A stretch of 64,000 bases of DNA from JADZFO01 sp964512635 (lineage in GTDB: Bacteria > 4484-113 > JAFGCY01), in contig CAZEJB010000002.1 of the NCBI GenBank assembly GCA_964512635.1, positions 124,001 to 188,000 on the forward strand. Reading direction: 5' to 3'. This document shows, one piece after another, positions 1-9,063 of this stretch. The first letter of the stretch is position 1, and the number at the start of each line of letters is the position of its first letter. The notes under the pieces were generated by a model. It ran no database searches, was not told the origin of the DNA, and saw only the letters and a program-made list of their open reading frames with translations. Both the position numbers and the translations under genes were made by a program.

Positions 1-2253
1 GAAGGCGATGAGCTGAGTTTCGCCTGGGATTTTGGCGATGGCAGCAGCGATACGGAATCGGGCGCCTCTGTCAGCCACAACTATGGTGCGAACGGCGCGT
101 ATGAAGTTCGCCTCACGGTCAGCGACGGCAATGGCGGATCGGACAGCGCATCTGTGACTGTGCGGATCGGCAACCCGCCTGGTGCGATTGTGAGCGCCAC
201 CCCGCTGGCCGGCAACGCACCGCTGAGCGTGCGCTTTGACGCCAGCGGCAGCTCCGACAAGTCTCCTGGCAGCATCGCCCGCTATCTCTGGGACTGGGAC
301 AGCGACGGGCTGGTTGACCTCGACAGCAAGACGACGGCCATTTTGAACCATGACTTCACCGAGCCCGGAGACTATCTGGTGCGCCTGACGGTTGAGGACG
401 ACGAAGGCCTGGTCCACAGCGTTGACCACAGCAGCGACGGGCTGCCACTGCTGGTTCATGTAAACGCGCCCCCGACGGTGGAGCTGAGCGCCGACCCGCT
501 TGAAGGCGACAAGGACCTGCTGGTCAGCCTGAGCGCCGAGGCGGCCGACAGCGACGGCGTGATCGCGGACATCGAATGGGATCTCGACGGCGATGGCATT
601 TTCAGCGAGGCCGACAATGGCGAAAGTCTGGGCCGCGGGGAAAGCGAGCTGCAGTACCTTTATACCAACGAGGGCGCTGTTACTCCTGCGGTGCGGGTTT
701 CAGATGATTATGGCGCTTTTGGCAGCGACGACATCAGCATCAGTGTCACGGTTAACGATCCGCCGGTGGCCGTCTTCAGCGGCGGACCGCTGAGCGGCGT
801 CACACCTGTGGATGCCAGTTTCGACGCCTCGGAAAGCAGCGACGACCATGCCGTGGTGCTCTATGAATGGGACTGGAATAACGATGGCCTCTATGACTCC
901 AGCGGAATCCAGCCGCTGGCCCAGCACACCTTCACCGCGGGCGGGCTGCACACCGTTGTTTTGCGCGTCAGCGACGCCAGCGGACTGACGGATACCGAGC
1001 AGATTGAGCTGGCACTTGACCGCTGGGTCCATACATGGGGCAGCATCCAGCCCGAGAGCCTCAGCGAGCTGGTCCTCGACAGCGCTGGCAACCTCTACGG
1101 CGCCGGAGGCTATACCATCGATCTGCAGCAGGATGTGCTGCTCGTCAAGTTTGACCGCAGCGGCAGCCTGGTCTGGGCCCGGCGCTGGGGCGGCCTTGAA
1201 GATGAACATGTTACCGGTGCCTGTCTGGATGCTAACGGCAATCTGCTTATCTGCGGTGACACCAAGAGCTTTGATGACGGGCTGCGCGGCTATATCGCTT
1301 CCTTTGACCCGGACGGCGCGGTGAACTGGCAGGCCCAGTGGAACACCACTGACGACATCTCACACGTTAACGGCCTGTGTCTGCATCCCAGCGGCGACAT
1401 CATCGCCGCGGCGGACCGCAGCGACGGCGGCGACAAGGATGCAGCCGTGCTGCGCCTCGATGCCGCGGGCAACCTGGTCTGGCAGAAGTACTGGGCCAAG
1501 GCCAGCGGCACTGAACTTTTCAACGCTGTGACCGTTGACCCCGACGGCAACATCTACCCTGTGGGCAGCCGCTTTGACGACCTTTCCGGTCCGTCGCTGA
1601 ATGCGCTGGTCACTGCATTCACTGCCGACGGCACGCTGAACTGGGACATACAGTATGACCGGGCGAACAAGGCCGACAACGCCAGCTGCGTTGACTATGA
1701 CCCCTTCAGCGATAACCTGATCGTCGGCGGCAGCAGCGCCTTGAACAATAACCTGAGCAGCACGGACGGCCTGCTGATGCTGGTGGCATCAAATGGCACG
1801 GTCAACGGACGCTGGACCTGGGGCGGCAGCAGCGAGGACAGCATCGGAACAGTGCTCTTTACCAGCGACGGTCTGATCCGCGTAGCGGGCGATTCACAGG
1901 ACATTACCGGGGCACCAGGCATCTTCGTTCTGGGCTATGACGGCAACCTGGGTGTTCAGGATCTGCAACTGCAGTACAACGACAGCGGTGAAGCCAGCCT
2001 CGGTGGTCTTGAGCTGGACAACGCGGGCAATATCCACCTTTCCGGTACAACAACTGGCCTGCCCGGTGCGCTTACAGTCTTCCAGGGCAACTCGCTGACT
2101 TCAAGAGTTGGAACAGTGCAAAGCAACGTGGGAGGCAGCGGCGACATCACCGCCAGTTTCGCCGCGATAACCGGCGAGGCGGCCGATCTGACCGGGACGC
2201 TGGACGGCTTCCACTTCAGCGGAAGCGCGCTGATGCTGCGCTGGGCCCCCTAG
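1..2253 (+). CDS. Secreted PKD-repeat protein with propeller-like repeats, 5' end outside window
   Basis: The frame is open from base 1, so the N-terminus lies upstream; 750 residues are visible. PKD-type repeats are marked by WDFGDG near residue 10, WDWDSDG near 97, EWDLDGDG near 192 and EWDWNNDG near 289, each followed by a Y/H-x-F strand and an 'RVSD' or 'RLTV' end as usual for the fold. From about residue 340 the protein changes to 40-60 residue repeats with W-rich strands (VWARRWGG, NWQAQWN, VWQKYW) and D-x-x-G turns, like SBBP/NHL-type beta-propellers. PKD domains are typical of extracellular adhesion or carbohydrate-associated proteins. No C-terminal anchor is seen. The next gene is convergent, 41 bp away. 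Function unknown beyond a secreted, probably surface role. Confidence 0.85.
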   Translation, partial: EGDELSFAWDFGDGSSDTESGASVSHNYGANGAYEVRLTVSDGNGGSDSASVTVRIGNPPGAIVSATPLAGNAPLSVRFDASGSSDKSPGSIARYLWDWDSDGLVDLDSKTTAILNHDFTEPGDYLVRLTVEDDEGLVHSVDHSSDGLPLLVHVNAPPTVELSADPLEGDKDLLVSLSAEAADSDGVIADIEWDLDGDGIFSEADNGESLGRGESELQYLYTNEGAVTPAVRVSDDYGAFGSDDISISVTVNDPPVAVFSGGPLSGVTPVDASFDASESSDDHAVVLYEWDWNNDGLYDSSGIQPLAQHTFTAGGLHTVVLRVSDASGLTDTEQIELALDRWVHTWGSIQPESLSELVLDSAGNLYGAGGYTIDLQQDVLLVKFDRSGSLVWARRWGGLEDEHVTGACLDANGNLLICGDTKSFDDGLRGYIASFDPDGAVNWQAQWNTTDDISHVNGLCLHPSGDIIAAADRSDGGDKDAAVLRLDAAGNLVWQKYWAKASGTELFNAVTVDPDGNIYPVGSRFDDLSGPSLNALVTAFTADGTLNWDIQYDRANKADNASCVDYDPFSDNLIVGGSSALNNNLSSTDGLLMLVASNGTVNGRWTWGGSSEDSIGTVLFTSDGLIRVAGDSQDITGAPGIFVLGYDGNLGVQDLQLQYNDSGEASLGGLELDNAGNIHLSGTTTGLPGALTVFQGNSLTSRVGTVQSNVGGSGDITASFAAITGEAADLTGTLDGFHFSGSALMLRWAP

Positions 2254-2294
2254 CCTGACCTGCCACCAGTTCCAGCTGTGCATGTCGAGGGCTG

Positions 2295-3548
2295 CTAGGC
2301 GCGCTCAACCTTGACGCGGCCGATGCGGTTCTTCTCGACGCTGAGGATGGTGAATCGCAGGCCGTCATGTTCCAGCACGTCCTGAACCGCCGGAATGCGA
2401 CCCATCGCATCGACGATATAACCGCCAACCGTGTCCACGTCTTCTGACTCTAGCGGCAGCTCAAGCAGCTCGGCCAGGTCATCCAGCGGCAGCTGGGCCG
2501 TGACGACATAGCTGCCGTCTTCGCGCTGATGCACCAGCTTGCTTTCATCGTCGTACTCGTCCTGGATCTCGCCGACGATCTCCTCCAGCAGGTCCTCGAT
2601 CGTCACTATGCCTGCCGTGCCGCCGTACTCATCCAGGACAACCGCCATGTGGCTCTTATGTTTCTGCAGGTCCCGCAGGGCGTCATCAACCTTCTTGCTT
2701 TCGGGCATAAACAGCGGCTCCATCAGCAGCTCGCGAAGCGTGAAGTTCTCCGTGCCGTCGCCGCGTGCCAGGAATTCAAAGAGATCGCGCAGGTGCAGGA
2801 CGCCAATGACGTTATCAATCGTGTCTTCGTAGACCGGGAAGCGGCTGAAACGCGCGCCGGCCACTTCGGCCATGATGCGGTCCGCCGGCCAGGCGACATC
2901 CAGCGCCGCAACATCCGGCCGCGGCTTCATCACCTCGCGAACCGTCGTGTCGCCCATCTCAAGGATGTTCTCGATCAACTCGCGCTCAGCGTCCTCAACC
3001 TGCTCACCGCTGGCCATGGTTATCTCAAAGTCCGGAGTTTCCTCGCCATTCCTGCCGCCGTTGCGTTTGCCGATGGCACCCCAGGGAGTCAGCAGTTTTG
3101 CGATGCCATAGCCGAGGGCAACGCTCCAGCCCATGCTGCCGCGCCGCGGGCTGAAACTGCCGCTGATGCCGATTACTAATGCGACGATCAGCGCACTGGA
3201 AAATGCCAGCAGAAAGGCATCGCCCCAGGTGCCAAAGAGCGCCGTATAGAGAAACCGTGATTCGCTGCCATGGGCCCCATACCACAGCGCGCTGCTGTAG
3301 CTTTGAAGAAAGAAGCTCCAACAGACTGTGGCCAGAGTCAGATTGACCATGGCGGCCTGCAGGCTGCGCCAGGCCGCCGGGCGCTGCAGGCTGCGTGCCT
3401 GCACCCCGACGATCAGCGCCTGCATGATCAGACCGGTGGCGGCGGAGAGCAGAATCGCCAGCACCAGCATGAGAATGCCGTTCTGGCTGAAAAGCAGCGC
3501 GGGGATAAGTCCAGGAGGCAGGTCATCACTCATGGTTATGCGCGGCAC
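2295..3548 (-). CDS. CorC/HlyC (CNNM-type) membrane protein with paired CBS domains
   Basis: The 417-residue protein has hydrophobic segments at about 22-45, 65-85 and 108-132, matching a DUF21/CNNM-type membrane part. A linker follows, then two CBS domains from about 200 to 330 (starting TTVREVMKPRPDV and including DEYGGTAGIVTIEDLLEEIVGEI), and a C-terminal CorC_HlyC transporter-associated domain that ends IGRVKVERA. The family is linked to divalent cation (Mg/Co) homeostasis and acts at the inner membrane, with CBS domains that sense adenine nucleotides. The first in-frame start is a GTG; an ATG five codons later (3533) is an alternative. It lies 24 bp downstream of ybeY on the same strand, the usual ybeY-corC neighbourhood, so co-transcription is likely. 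Confidence 0.9.
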   Translation of the reverse strand: MPRITMSDDLPPGLIPALLFSQNGILMLVLAILLSAATGLIMQALIVGVQARSLQRPAAWRSLQAAMVNLTLATVCWSFFLQSYSSALWYGAHGSESRFLYTALFGTWGDAFLLAFSSALIVALVIGISGSFSPRRGSMGWSVALGYGIAKLLTPWGAIGKRNGGRNGEETPDFEITMASGEQVEDAERELIENILEMGDTTVREVMKPRPDVAALDVAWPADRIMAEVAGARFSRFPVYEDTIDNVIGVLHLRDLFEFLARGDGTENFTLRELLMEPLFMPESKKVDDALRDLQKHKSHMAVVLDEYGGTAGIVTIEDLLEEIVGEIQDEYDDESKLVHQREDGSYVVTAQLPLDDLAELLELPLESEDVDTVGGYIVDAMGRIPAVQDVLEHDGLRFTILSVEKNRIGRVKVERA

Positions 3549-3572
3549 CGTGAAGCGTGGATTGACAACACA

Positions 3573-4061
3573 TTAATGTCCATAGACCCTGGTGGTTACG
3601 CCGACCCGCGCCAGCAGTCTCTCGGCGCGCTGCTGCATTTCAGCTTCATCGGCGTCAGTCTCATGGTCATAGCCCGCCAGATGCAGCAGTCCGTGGGTGA
3701 TGAGGGCGATGCACTCATCTTCAAGGCTGTTGCCATTGGCAAGCGCCTGGCGCCGTGCGGTGTCCCAGGAAACAGCGATATCACCGGCGTGTGAAAGGGC
3801 TAGCGCGGTGACCTTGCGTCCATGCGTCGGCGCAGGTTCAGGCTCGCTGGGGAAGGAAAGGACATCCGTGGCGCGGTCCAAGCCGAGAAAGCCGCGGTTC
3901 AGCTCCCGGATGGCAGTATCACTGACAAAACGCAGCGCGACGATGGAATCGGGAAGCAGTTCGGCGCACACAGATTCGGCCGCAGTCAGGATGCGCGTCC
4001 AACTTCGCGGCGGTACATCCACTTCACTGGATGCCTCAAGGTGTTTCGAAGAAGATTCCAC
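3573..4061 (-). CDS. ybeY: Endoribonuclease YbeY (16S rRNA maturation)
   Basis: The 162-residue product carries the family signature H-G-x-L-H-L-x-G-Y-D-H (residues 123-133), whose three histidines bind the catalytic metal, and the upstream LNRGFLGLDRATDVLSFP element. YbeY is a single-strand endoribonuclease that takes part in 3' end maturation of 16S rRNA and ribosome quality control. The start is GTG at 4061; a TATAAT on this strand (about 4080-4085) lies some 18 bases upstream. The gene is divergent from the protease gene at 4118, so both promoters are packed into the 56 bp between them. The corC-like gene follows at 24 bp. Confidence 0.95.
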   Translation of the reverse strand: MESSSKHLEASSEVDVPPRSWTRILTAAESVCAELLPDSIVALRFVSDTAIRELNRGFLGLDRATDVLSFPSEPEPAPTHGRKVTALALSHAGDIAVSWDTARRQALANGNSLEDECIALITHGLLHLAGYDHETDADEAEMQQRAERLLARVGVTTRVYGH

Positions 4062-4105
4062 TATCTGCCCCAGGCGCTGGATTATAACAGCCCGGCTGCG
4101 CAGCC

Positions 4106-4120
4106 TATAATCAAGGTGTG
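4106..4120 (+). promoter_or_regulatory. Consensus -10 box directly in front of a GTG start (probable leaderless promoter)
   Basis: TATAAT occupies 4106-4111 and the GTG start codon begins at 4118, leaving 6 bases. A transcription start at the usual distance from the -10 would fall on or next to the start codon, and no Shine-Dalgarno sequence fits in the gap. Confidence 0.6.
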
Positions 4121-6505
4121 CTCTCGCCCCTTACTCCGCTGCGGCAGGCAGTCCTGGCCGTGGCCCTTCTTGTACTGGTCGCCGGTCCCGCCGCCGCCGC
4201 GGACCAGCCAGTCGCTGCGCCCGAGGGCGCCAAGTCGCCTCCGTCCAGCAACCCCGGCACTTCGACTTCGGCCCTTGGCCGCAGCTATACCCAGGCTATG
4301 CCCCTGCCCCGCAACAGCGATCATGGCAGCCTGAGCTACACCGCGCGGGTCGTTCACAATGACCGCCAGTATCTGAGCTATGTGCGCGGCACCATTGACC
4401 TGACGAACAACGACTTTTTTGAAGAGATAACGCAGAGCTACATCCTGGATTTCAAGGTAATGCCGGGCAAGCTGCAGGCGGCGCCGCAGGCCATGCCCTC
4501 AATCTGGCAGGTTGGCGGCCGGCCGGCCCAGCGCTTCGGCAGCGTCAGCGATGCCAACTCGCTGCCCAGTTTTGGCTCGGCCCTGCTGCGGCACTTCGTG
4601 ATCGGCCAGGTGATCGGCGCACCCGAGAGCATTCGCCCCGGCACCTGCTATATCGCCCAGCAGCTTGAGATCGATACCGTGCAGCTTGATGAGCGCGGCT
4701 TTGAGATTGTCGGCCGCTACCGCGGCGGGCCGCTGGTGATCGTCGGTTCGCGCCAGGACATCGGCGGACGCAAGGTGCCCAAGGATCTCGCGATTCTTGG
4801 CCCCACCGGCGAGCTGTATCAATATTTCTTTGAGGACTTCAGCTATAGCGAAGCGTCGCCGGAGCCACCGATCAGCCTGCCGAAGTTCAACGCTGCGGAC
4901 TATGTCAGCTTCCCCGCCGGTGAAGCACAGGCAGTGCCGATCCGCCCGGTCAAGGACTGGCTGGTGTTTCAGGCCAGCCTGCCCAGCGGCCGCCAGCTTA
5001 ATCTGTTGCTGGACTCCGGCGCCGACACGATGATTATTGACGATCTGGTGCTGGAACTGGATGCCAAGCTGACGCCTTCCGGCGAGACCACTATGGAAGG
5101 TGCTGTCGCGTCCAGCCGCATGAAGCTCTATAAAGGTTTCTCCTTCAACGTCGGCGGGGTGGAGTTCAAGAACCTGCCTGTGGTTGGCGGCACGATTACC
5201 AACATTGCCTACGGCGCCGGGATGCGAATCCATGGCGTGGTCGGCAGCGAGGTGCTGCAGCTTTGCCGCCTTGACCTAGACCTCGACAGTGGCCAGATGC
5301 GCCTGCTGCCGGCGGACAACAGCGCTACCCCTGCCGGACAGCCGCTGCCGCTGACCTTTATCAACGACTTCCCTCATGTTGAAGCCGAGGTTGCCGGCAA
5401 GGGCAAGGCCCTGATGCTGCTTGATACCGGCCAGCGTACGCCGGTCTCGGTAAACCTCGACGCGCTGCAGGATTACAAGCTAGATGACAGCCTGGTAATG
5501 GACGGCTTCCTGGGCGACATCGGCGGCTCACTGTTGCCGCGCTACATGCTGGAGAAGCTGAACCTGACGCTCGGCGGGCAGACTTTTGAGGAGAAGACCG
5601 TCGACGCGGCCCCGGAAGGCACTTACAGCTATAACGGCGTGCCCGTGATCGGCTCGATCGGCTTTTCGCTGCTGGCCCGCCATTATGGCGGTGTGACCTT
5701 CGACTACCAGAACAAGTACCTGTATCTGCGCGAACCTTCGGCGCAGCGTGAATTCAAAACCAGCGCCGAAGCCTGGACCGCCTGGCAGACCAAGCACTAT
5801 GACCCGGCCAAGCTGGCGCGTCTGGTCGCCGGCGAAACGCTCAAGGTCGGCCAGCTGCTGCTGAGCGCCAGTCTGGCACCGCCGGTCGAAGCGAAGGTGC
5901 CGGCGGCGGTAAAGACGAACGCAGACCCGGTGGAGCAACTGCTGGCTGATGCTGGCTTTGAGCCAGAGAGCCAGCCTGGCACGAAGGCCGAGGTGGCCGA
6001 ATCTGCCGGCGGAGCGGCTGCGGCGGACAGTCCGGCGGAAACTGCCCCGGCTGCGACAGAGGCTGCGGATCCGAACGCGCCGGCGTTCCGGGTGCGGCGT
6101 GAGCCGGGCGAAACGACCGCGGTGCCGGATTCAGTTCCGGCCGCCGAAGCCACAGAACCAGTTGTGGATGGCGGCACCTCTGCAGGCGACCTTCCGCCTG
6201 ACGATGGGCTCGGTCAGGGCTCGCGGCCGGCAGGCAGCAAGCTGCCGCCGATGACGCTGAAGAAAACCGAGCGGCGCTTTGGCAGTGGACGCGGCGCTTC
6301 CGAGCTGGACGAGCAATTGACTCCTGCCGACCTGCAAGCCAGGGATGGTCAGGCCAGCAGCGGCGAGTTGTGGGGTGCCAGCGTCGTGGTGCAGAGCCTG
6401 CCCACTCAGGCCGATCCCGACACGAGCTGGCTGGCAGGCATCCGCAGCGCCGGTGGGGCTCTGGCCATGGCGCTGCGAGCGGTATGGTCCTTCAGCCGGC
6501 GCTGA
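4118..6505 (+). CDS. Secreted retropepsin-like aspartyl protease with two aspartyl domains
   Basis: The 795-residue product has a Sec signal peptide of about 28 residues ending AAAADQ. Two clan-AA (retropepsin-like) units follow: the first has LLLDSGADTMIID with the catalytic Asp at residue 299, the second LLDTGQRTPVSV with Asp at 436, each with downstream hydrophobic-Gly strands. Single-chain proteins carrying two such units resemble pepsin-like or PerP/TIGR02281-type bacterial proteases. Residues 600-795 are rich in Ala, Glu and Pro and look disordered. The protein probably acts in the periplasm or outside the cell. The second unit reads DTGQ where DTGA or DSGA is usual, so it may be structural only. 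Start codon GTG at 4118, directly behind a -10 box. Confidence 0.8.
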   Translation: MLSPLTPLRQAVLAVALLVLVAGPAAAADQPVAAPEGAKSPPSSNPGTSTSALGRSYTQAMPLPRNSDHGSLSYTARVVHNDRQYLSYVRGTIDLTNNDFFEEITQSYILDFKVMPGKLQAAPQAMPSIWQVGGRPAQRFGSVSDANSLPSFGSALLRHFVIGQVIGAPESIRPGTCYIAQQLEIDTVQLDERGFEIVGRYRGGPLVIVGSRQDIGGRKVPKDLAILGPTGELYQYFFEDFSYSEASPEPPISLPKFNAADYVSFPAGEAQAVPIRPVKDWLVFQASLPSGRQLNLLLDSGADTMIIDDLVLELDAKLTPSGETTMEGAVASSRMKLYKGFSFNVGGVEFKNLPVVGGTITNIAYGAGMRIHGVVGSEVLQLCRLDLDLDSGQMRLLPADNSATPAGQPLPLTFINDFPHVEAEVAGKGKALMLLDTGQRTPVSVNLDALQDYKLDDSLVMDGFLGDIGGSLLPRYMLEKLNLTLGGQTFEEKTVDAAPEGTYSYNGVPVIGSIGFSLLARHYGGVTFDYQNKYLYLREPSAQREFKTSAEAWTAWQTKHYDPAKLARLVAGETLKVGQLLLSASLAPPVEAKVPAAVKTNADPVEQLLADAGFEPESQPGTKAEVAESAGGAAAADSPAETAPAATEAADPNAPAFRVRREPGETTAVPDSVPAAEATEPVVDGGTSAGDLPPDDGLGQGSRPAGSKLPPMTLKKTERRFGSGRGASELDEQLTPADLQARDGQASSGELWGASVVVQSLPTQADPDTSWLAGIRSAGGALAMALRAVWSFSRR

Positions 6506-6638
6506 CCAGTGCGGCGTGTTGACCAGTACATCGTTTAGATCAATTCAATTCAGTTTGAATGGATTGGCCGCTCCGGTCGAAATGCGCATTTCAACACCCC
6601 ACTAATACTCCGGGCGCTTTTGAGCTAGAATGCTGGCG

Positions 6639-7061
6639 ATGCTCGTCGTCACCCGCAAGCCGGGGGAGAAAATCGTGCTCGGCCAGAACTATCTGGTCGA
6701 AGTGGTTGCGGTAGAACGCGGAGTGGTGAAAGTGGCCCTCAGCGTCGACCAGCCCGTAACCCTGATGCCTGGACGAATCGAGGTCGACGGCAGTGTTGAA
6801 GATGATCAGCACCTGCGCATCATCCAGGTCAGTCGCAAGGTCGATGACAGCGTGGTGATCGGCACTGAAGCCGACCGGCTGATTGAGATCCTGATCGTAT
6901 CGGTCAAGGGTGAAGCCGTACGCATCGGCGTGAAGGCGCCCCGGGACGTGCAGGTTTACCGCGAAGAGGTCTATGAGGAAATCCGCCGCCAGAACATTGC
7001 CGCAGCCCAGCCGGTCGAGATCAACCCGGAAGGCATCGGCGGGCTGATGGACAGGCGCTGA
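6639..7061 (+). CDS. csrA: Double-domain CsrA-type translational regulator
   Basis: CsrA binds GGA motifs in mRNA leaders and normally has 60-70 residues. This 140-residue protein has two copies. Residues 1-55 start MLVVTRKPGEKIVLG, the classic CsrA N-terminus, but the strand that normally reads R-x-G-I-x-A-P is replaced by a divergent segment. Residues 58-125 form a second copy with the complete core IGVKAPRDVQVYREEVYEEI. I chose ATG 6639 because homologues start M-L-x-x-T-R-K and because the upstream ATG at 6630 overlaps the likely -10 TAGAAT (6626-6631). A tandem fusion could act like the normal homodimer on a single chain. Confidence 0.85.
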   Translation: MLVVTRKPGEKIVLGQNYLVEVVAVERGVVKVALSVDQPVTLMPGRIEVDGSVEDDQHLRIIQVSRKVDDSVVIGTEADRLIEILIVSVKGEAVRIGVKAPRDVQVYREEVYEEIRRQNIAAAQPVEINPEGIGGLMDRR

Positions 7062-7113
7062 GAGATTCTCGGCCCTAGCGTTTCCTTTAGAGCCTTCCCT
7101 TTAGAATTCCCGG

Positions 7114-7743
7114 CTAGTTGCGTTCAGGTACTGCGTTTCCCATGCCGCGGTGGATCGCCTTAACGAAGAGATCCAGCTGGATCGGCTTGGCCAGGATTTC
7201 ACTTACTCCCAGCACGGCATAGTCACGGCTGAGTTCAGCAGTGATATAGGCGCTGCAGACAATGATCCGGCTTTCCTTGTTCTGCTCGCGAATTGCCTTG
7301 ACGCAGTCCAGTCCATTCATATCGGGCATCTGGTGGTCGACGATCACCAGGGTCGGGCGCAGACTGATCGCCATGTCCGCGCCGTAAACGCCGCCGTCGG
7401 CCACCGCCAGCACGGGGTAACCCAGCGGCTCGATGAATGATCGCAGGCGCATCTGGAGCACCTTGGAGTCGTCAATGATCAGCACACCGCGGCGCAGCGG
7501 CTGCTCGCCCAGCGGGGCTGGTTTGTCGAATACCGGTCCGCCGGATGTAGGCGCGGGGGCCGGCGCAGGCGAAGCCGCCGGGCGCGGCGCCGCTCGCGAG
7601 GCGGTTTCCAGTTTCTGCTTGAGCTGCTCAATCTCGGCCCAGGCATCTCCCAACGAGCCCAGCAGCTCCTGGATGATGTCCTGAGTAATCTGGATCCGAT
7701 CCTCGGCTGGATTTTCGATTCCGTTGTGTTCTTCAGGTCCCAT
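7114..7743 (-). CDS. Response regulator with N-terminal coiled coil and C-terminal receiver domain
   Basis: Of about 209 residues, the N-terminal 75 form a Leu-rich coiled coil (ELLGSLGDAWAEIEQLKQKL) and an Ala/Pro-rich linker. The rest is a CheY-like receiver: acidic pair IIDDSK, phospho-acceptor Asp in VIVDHQMPDMNG, Ser/Thr switch in IIVCSAYI and the conserved Lys in ILAKPI. There is no DNA-binding or enzymatic output domain, so signalling probably works by protein contact through the coiled coil. ATG 7743 is preferred over GTG 7752 because a TATAAT on this strand (7755-7760) leaves only 2 bases to the latter. No histidine kinase gene is adjacent. Confidence 0.85.
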   Translation of the reverse strand: MGPEEHNGIENPAEDRIQITQDIIQELLGSLGDAWAEIEQLKQKLETASRAAPRPAASPAPAPAPTSGGPVFDKPAPLGEQPLRRGVLIIDDSKVLQMRLRSFIEPLGYPVLAVADGGVYGADMAISLRPTLVIVDHQMPDMNGLDCVKAIREQNKESRIIVCSAYITAELSRDYAVLGVSEILAKPIQLDLFVKAIHRGMGNAVPERN

Positions 7744-7811
7744 AGATGCCACGCATTATATGCAACGTTCCTCAAGGAAAACCGCGCCCTGTCATTATCG
7801 TGCGCCGCAGG

Positions 7812-8876
7812 CTAATCTTCACCGGGCAGGTCACCGCGGATCCGGGACAGGTCCCAGGTGTAGGCGCGGTTCAGTTCCACCAGCCGATCGCGCAGTTCCT
7901 GGCTGGAGCGACTTTCACCAGGGTAGAAATCAAAAACCTCACCGCTGGCATAGTCCTCCACCGCCTGATCGCTGAAATGCCCCGGCTCGGGCAGGCCCCA
8001 GTCGATGAAAGCGTAAATCCGGATGTCGTGATGGCTGTCGTAGGGCTGCGAGAAGAAGCGTGGCATGTGCCCTTCCGCGCGCAGCCGATACAGTCCTTCC
8101 ACCCCTCCATCCTTCGCCGTAGACAGCTTCAGGCGATCCCAGTTGTCATCAAAAGGCTGATAGGTCTCATGCGGGTCGCTGTCGTAGGCGTCTTCCTCGC
8201 TGACCGCATACAGCACCAGTGTGGGGGCCATGCGCGCCGGATTGTCGGCGATCTCGATCTCCAACTCGAGCATGAAGCTGTCACCAGGGTCAAAGGTGGA
8301 ACTGTCCTTGCCGAGGCTGGGGTTGTAAAGCAGCATGTCGCGGATCTCAACCCGTGGCGGCTCCGGCCCGCTGACGCTGAAAGACTGCTCATCCTTCTGC
8401 GGCAAAGCGCCTTTCAGCGTAACTTCCACTTTGCAGTGCAGCTGCTTCTGGGCCATTGTCTCGCCGGTGGCCATGATGTCATTCAGAACTAGATCATGGG
8501 TGCCAACCGGCAGCTTGAAACGAACCTTGTGCTTCTCCAGAGCGTTGTCGTCGTCGTCAAAAATCACCAGAAGAACAGTGATGTTCTCCTCGCCCTTGAA
8601 TCCACCGGCCTTGACCTGAATTACCGCGTTGATTTCCTTCTCATCCGGATAGCTGAAATCGGTCATGCTGCGTTCTGTGCGGTCGTCGGGGTAGAGGTAG
8701 AAGTCCAGGATCTTCAGGCTGCGGGAAGTCTCGGCCGCCCGCGCCGAGCCGCCAGGGAGCAACAGCAGCAGACACGCAGAGGCGGCAAGCAGGGTCGCCA
8801 GGGCGCGACGCGTGCTTTTGCAGTGCCATAACGCGGGCCGGGGTGCATTTCGACTCGTAAGCGGCATAGAGCTCAT
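7812..8876 (-). CDS. Secreted protein of unknown function
   Basis: About 354 residues. A basic N-region (CKSTRRALA) and a Leu-rich core ending GGSARAAET form a Sec signal peptide, so the mature protein is periplasmic or exported. The mature part alternates beta strands with acidic loops (SLKILDFYLYPDDRTE, VLLVIFDDDDNALEKHKV, VEIRDMLLYNP) and looks like two or three immunoglobulin-like domains; I recognise no catalytic motif. Start ATG 8876 is used; ATG 8867 is equally possible. The gene is divergent from the LptD-like gene, with about 190 bp between the coding regions. Confidence 0.7.
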   Translation of the reverse strand: MSSMPLTSRNAPRPALWHCKSTRRALATLLAASACLLLLLPGGSARAAETSRSLKILDFYLYPDDRTERSMTDFSYPDEKEINAVIQVKAGGFKGEENITVLLVIFDDDDNALEKHKVRFKLPVGTHDLVLNDIMATGETMAQKQLHCKVEVTLKGALPQKDEQSFSVSGPEPPRVEIRDMLLYNPSLGKDSSTFDPGDSFMLELEIEIADNPARMAPTLVLYAVSEEDAYDSDPHETYQPFDDNWDRLKLSTAKDGGVEGLYRLRAEGHMPRFFSQPYDSHHDIRIYAFIDWGLPEPGHFSDQAVEDYASGEVFDFYPGESRSSQELRDRLVELNRAYTWDLSRIRGDLPGED

Positions 8877-8969
8877 CTCAGGCAAAGGCTAACACAGGAC
8901 AGACGCTGGACAGACCCTGCGTGTGCGTATCTATCGCATTTCTGTCGCTGACGGCACAGGGCCCTGTGG

Positions 8970-8975
8970 GATAAT
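8970..8975 (+). promoter_or_regulatory. Possible -10 box (GATAAT) for the LptD-like gene
   Basis: GATAAT at 8970-8975 is preceded by TGTGG, resembling an extended -10. It would give a leader of roughly 80 bases to the TTG start proposed at 9064. If a start upstream of 8970 were used, this element would lie inside the coding region. Confidence 0.35.
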
Positions 8976-9063
8976 CGGCCTGCCCTGCGATCTGGCCCGC
9001 CAGTTCAACACCCGGGGCCGGCCACACGTCCGAAGTTTACGTGCACGAGGAAGGCGGAAGCAT

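Noticed and set aside
6543..6560. Inverted repeat ATTCAA/TTGAAT upstream of csrA
   Set aside because: Only 6-base arms in AT-rich sequence about 80 bases from the start; could be chance.
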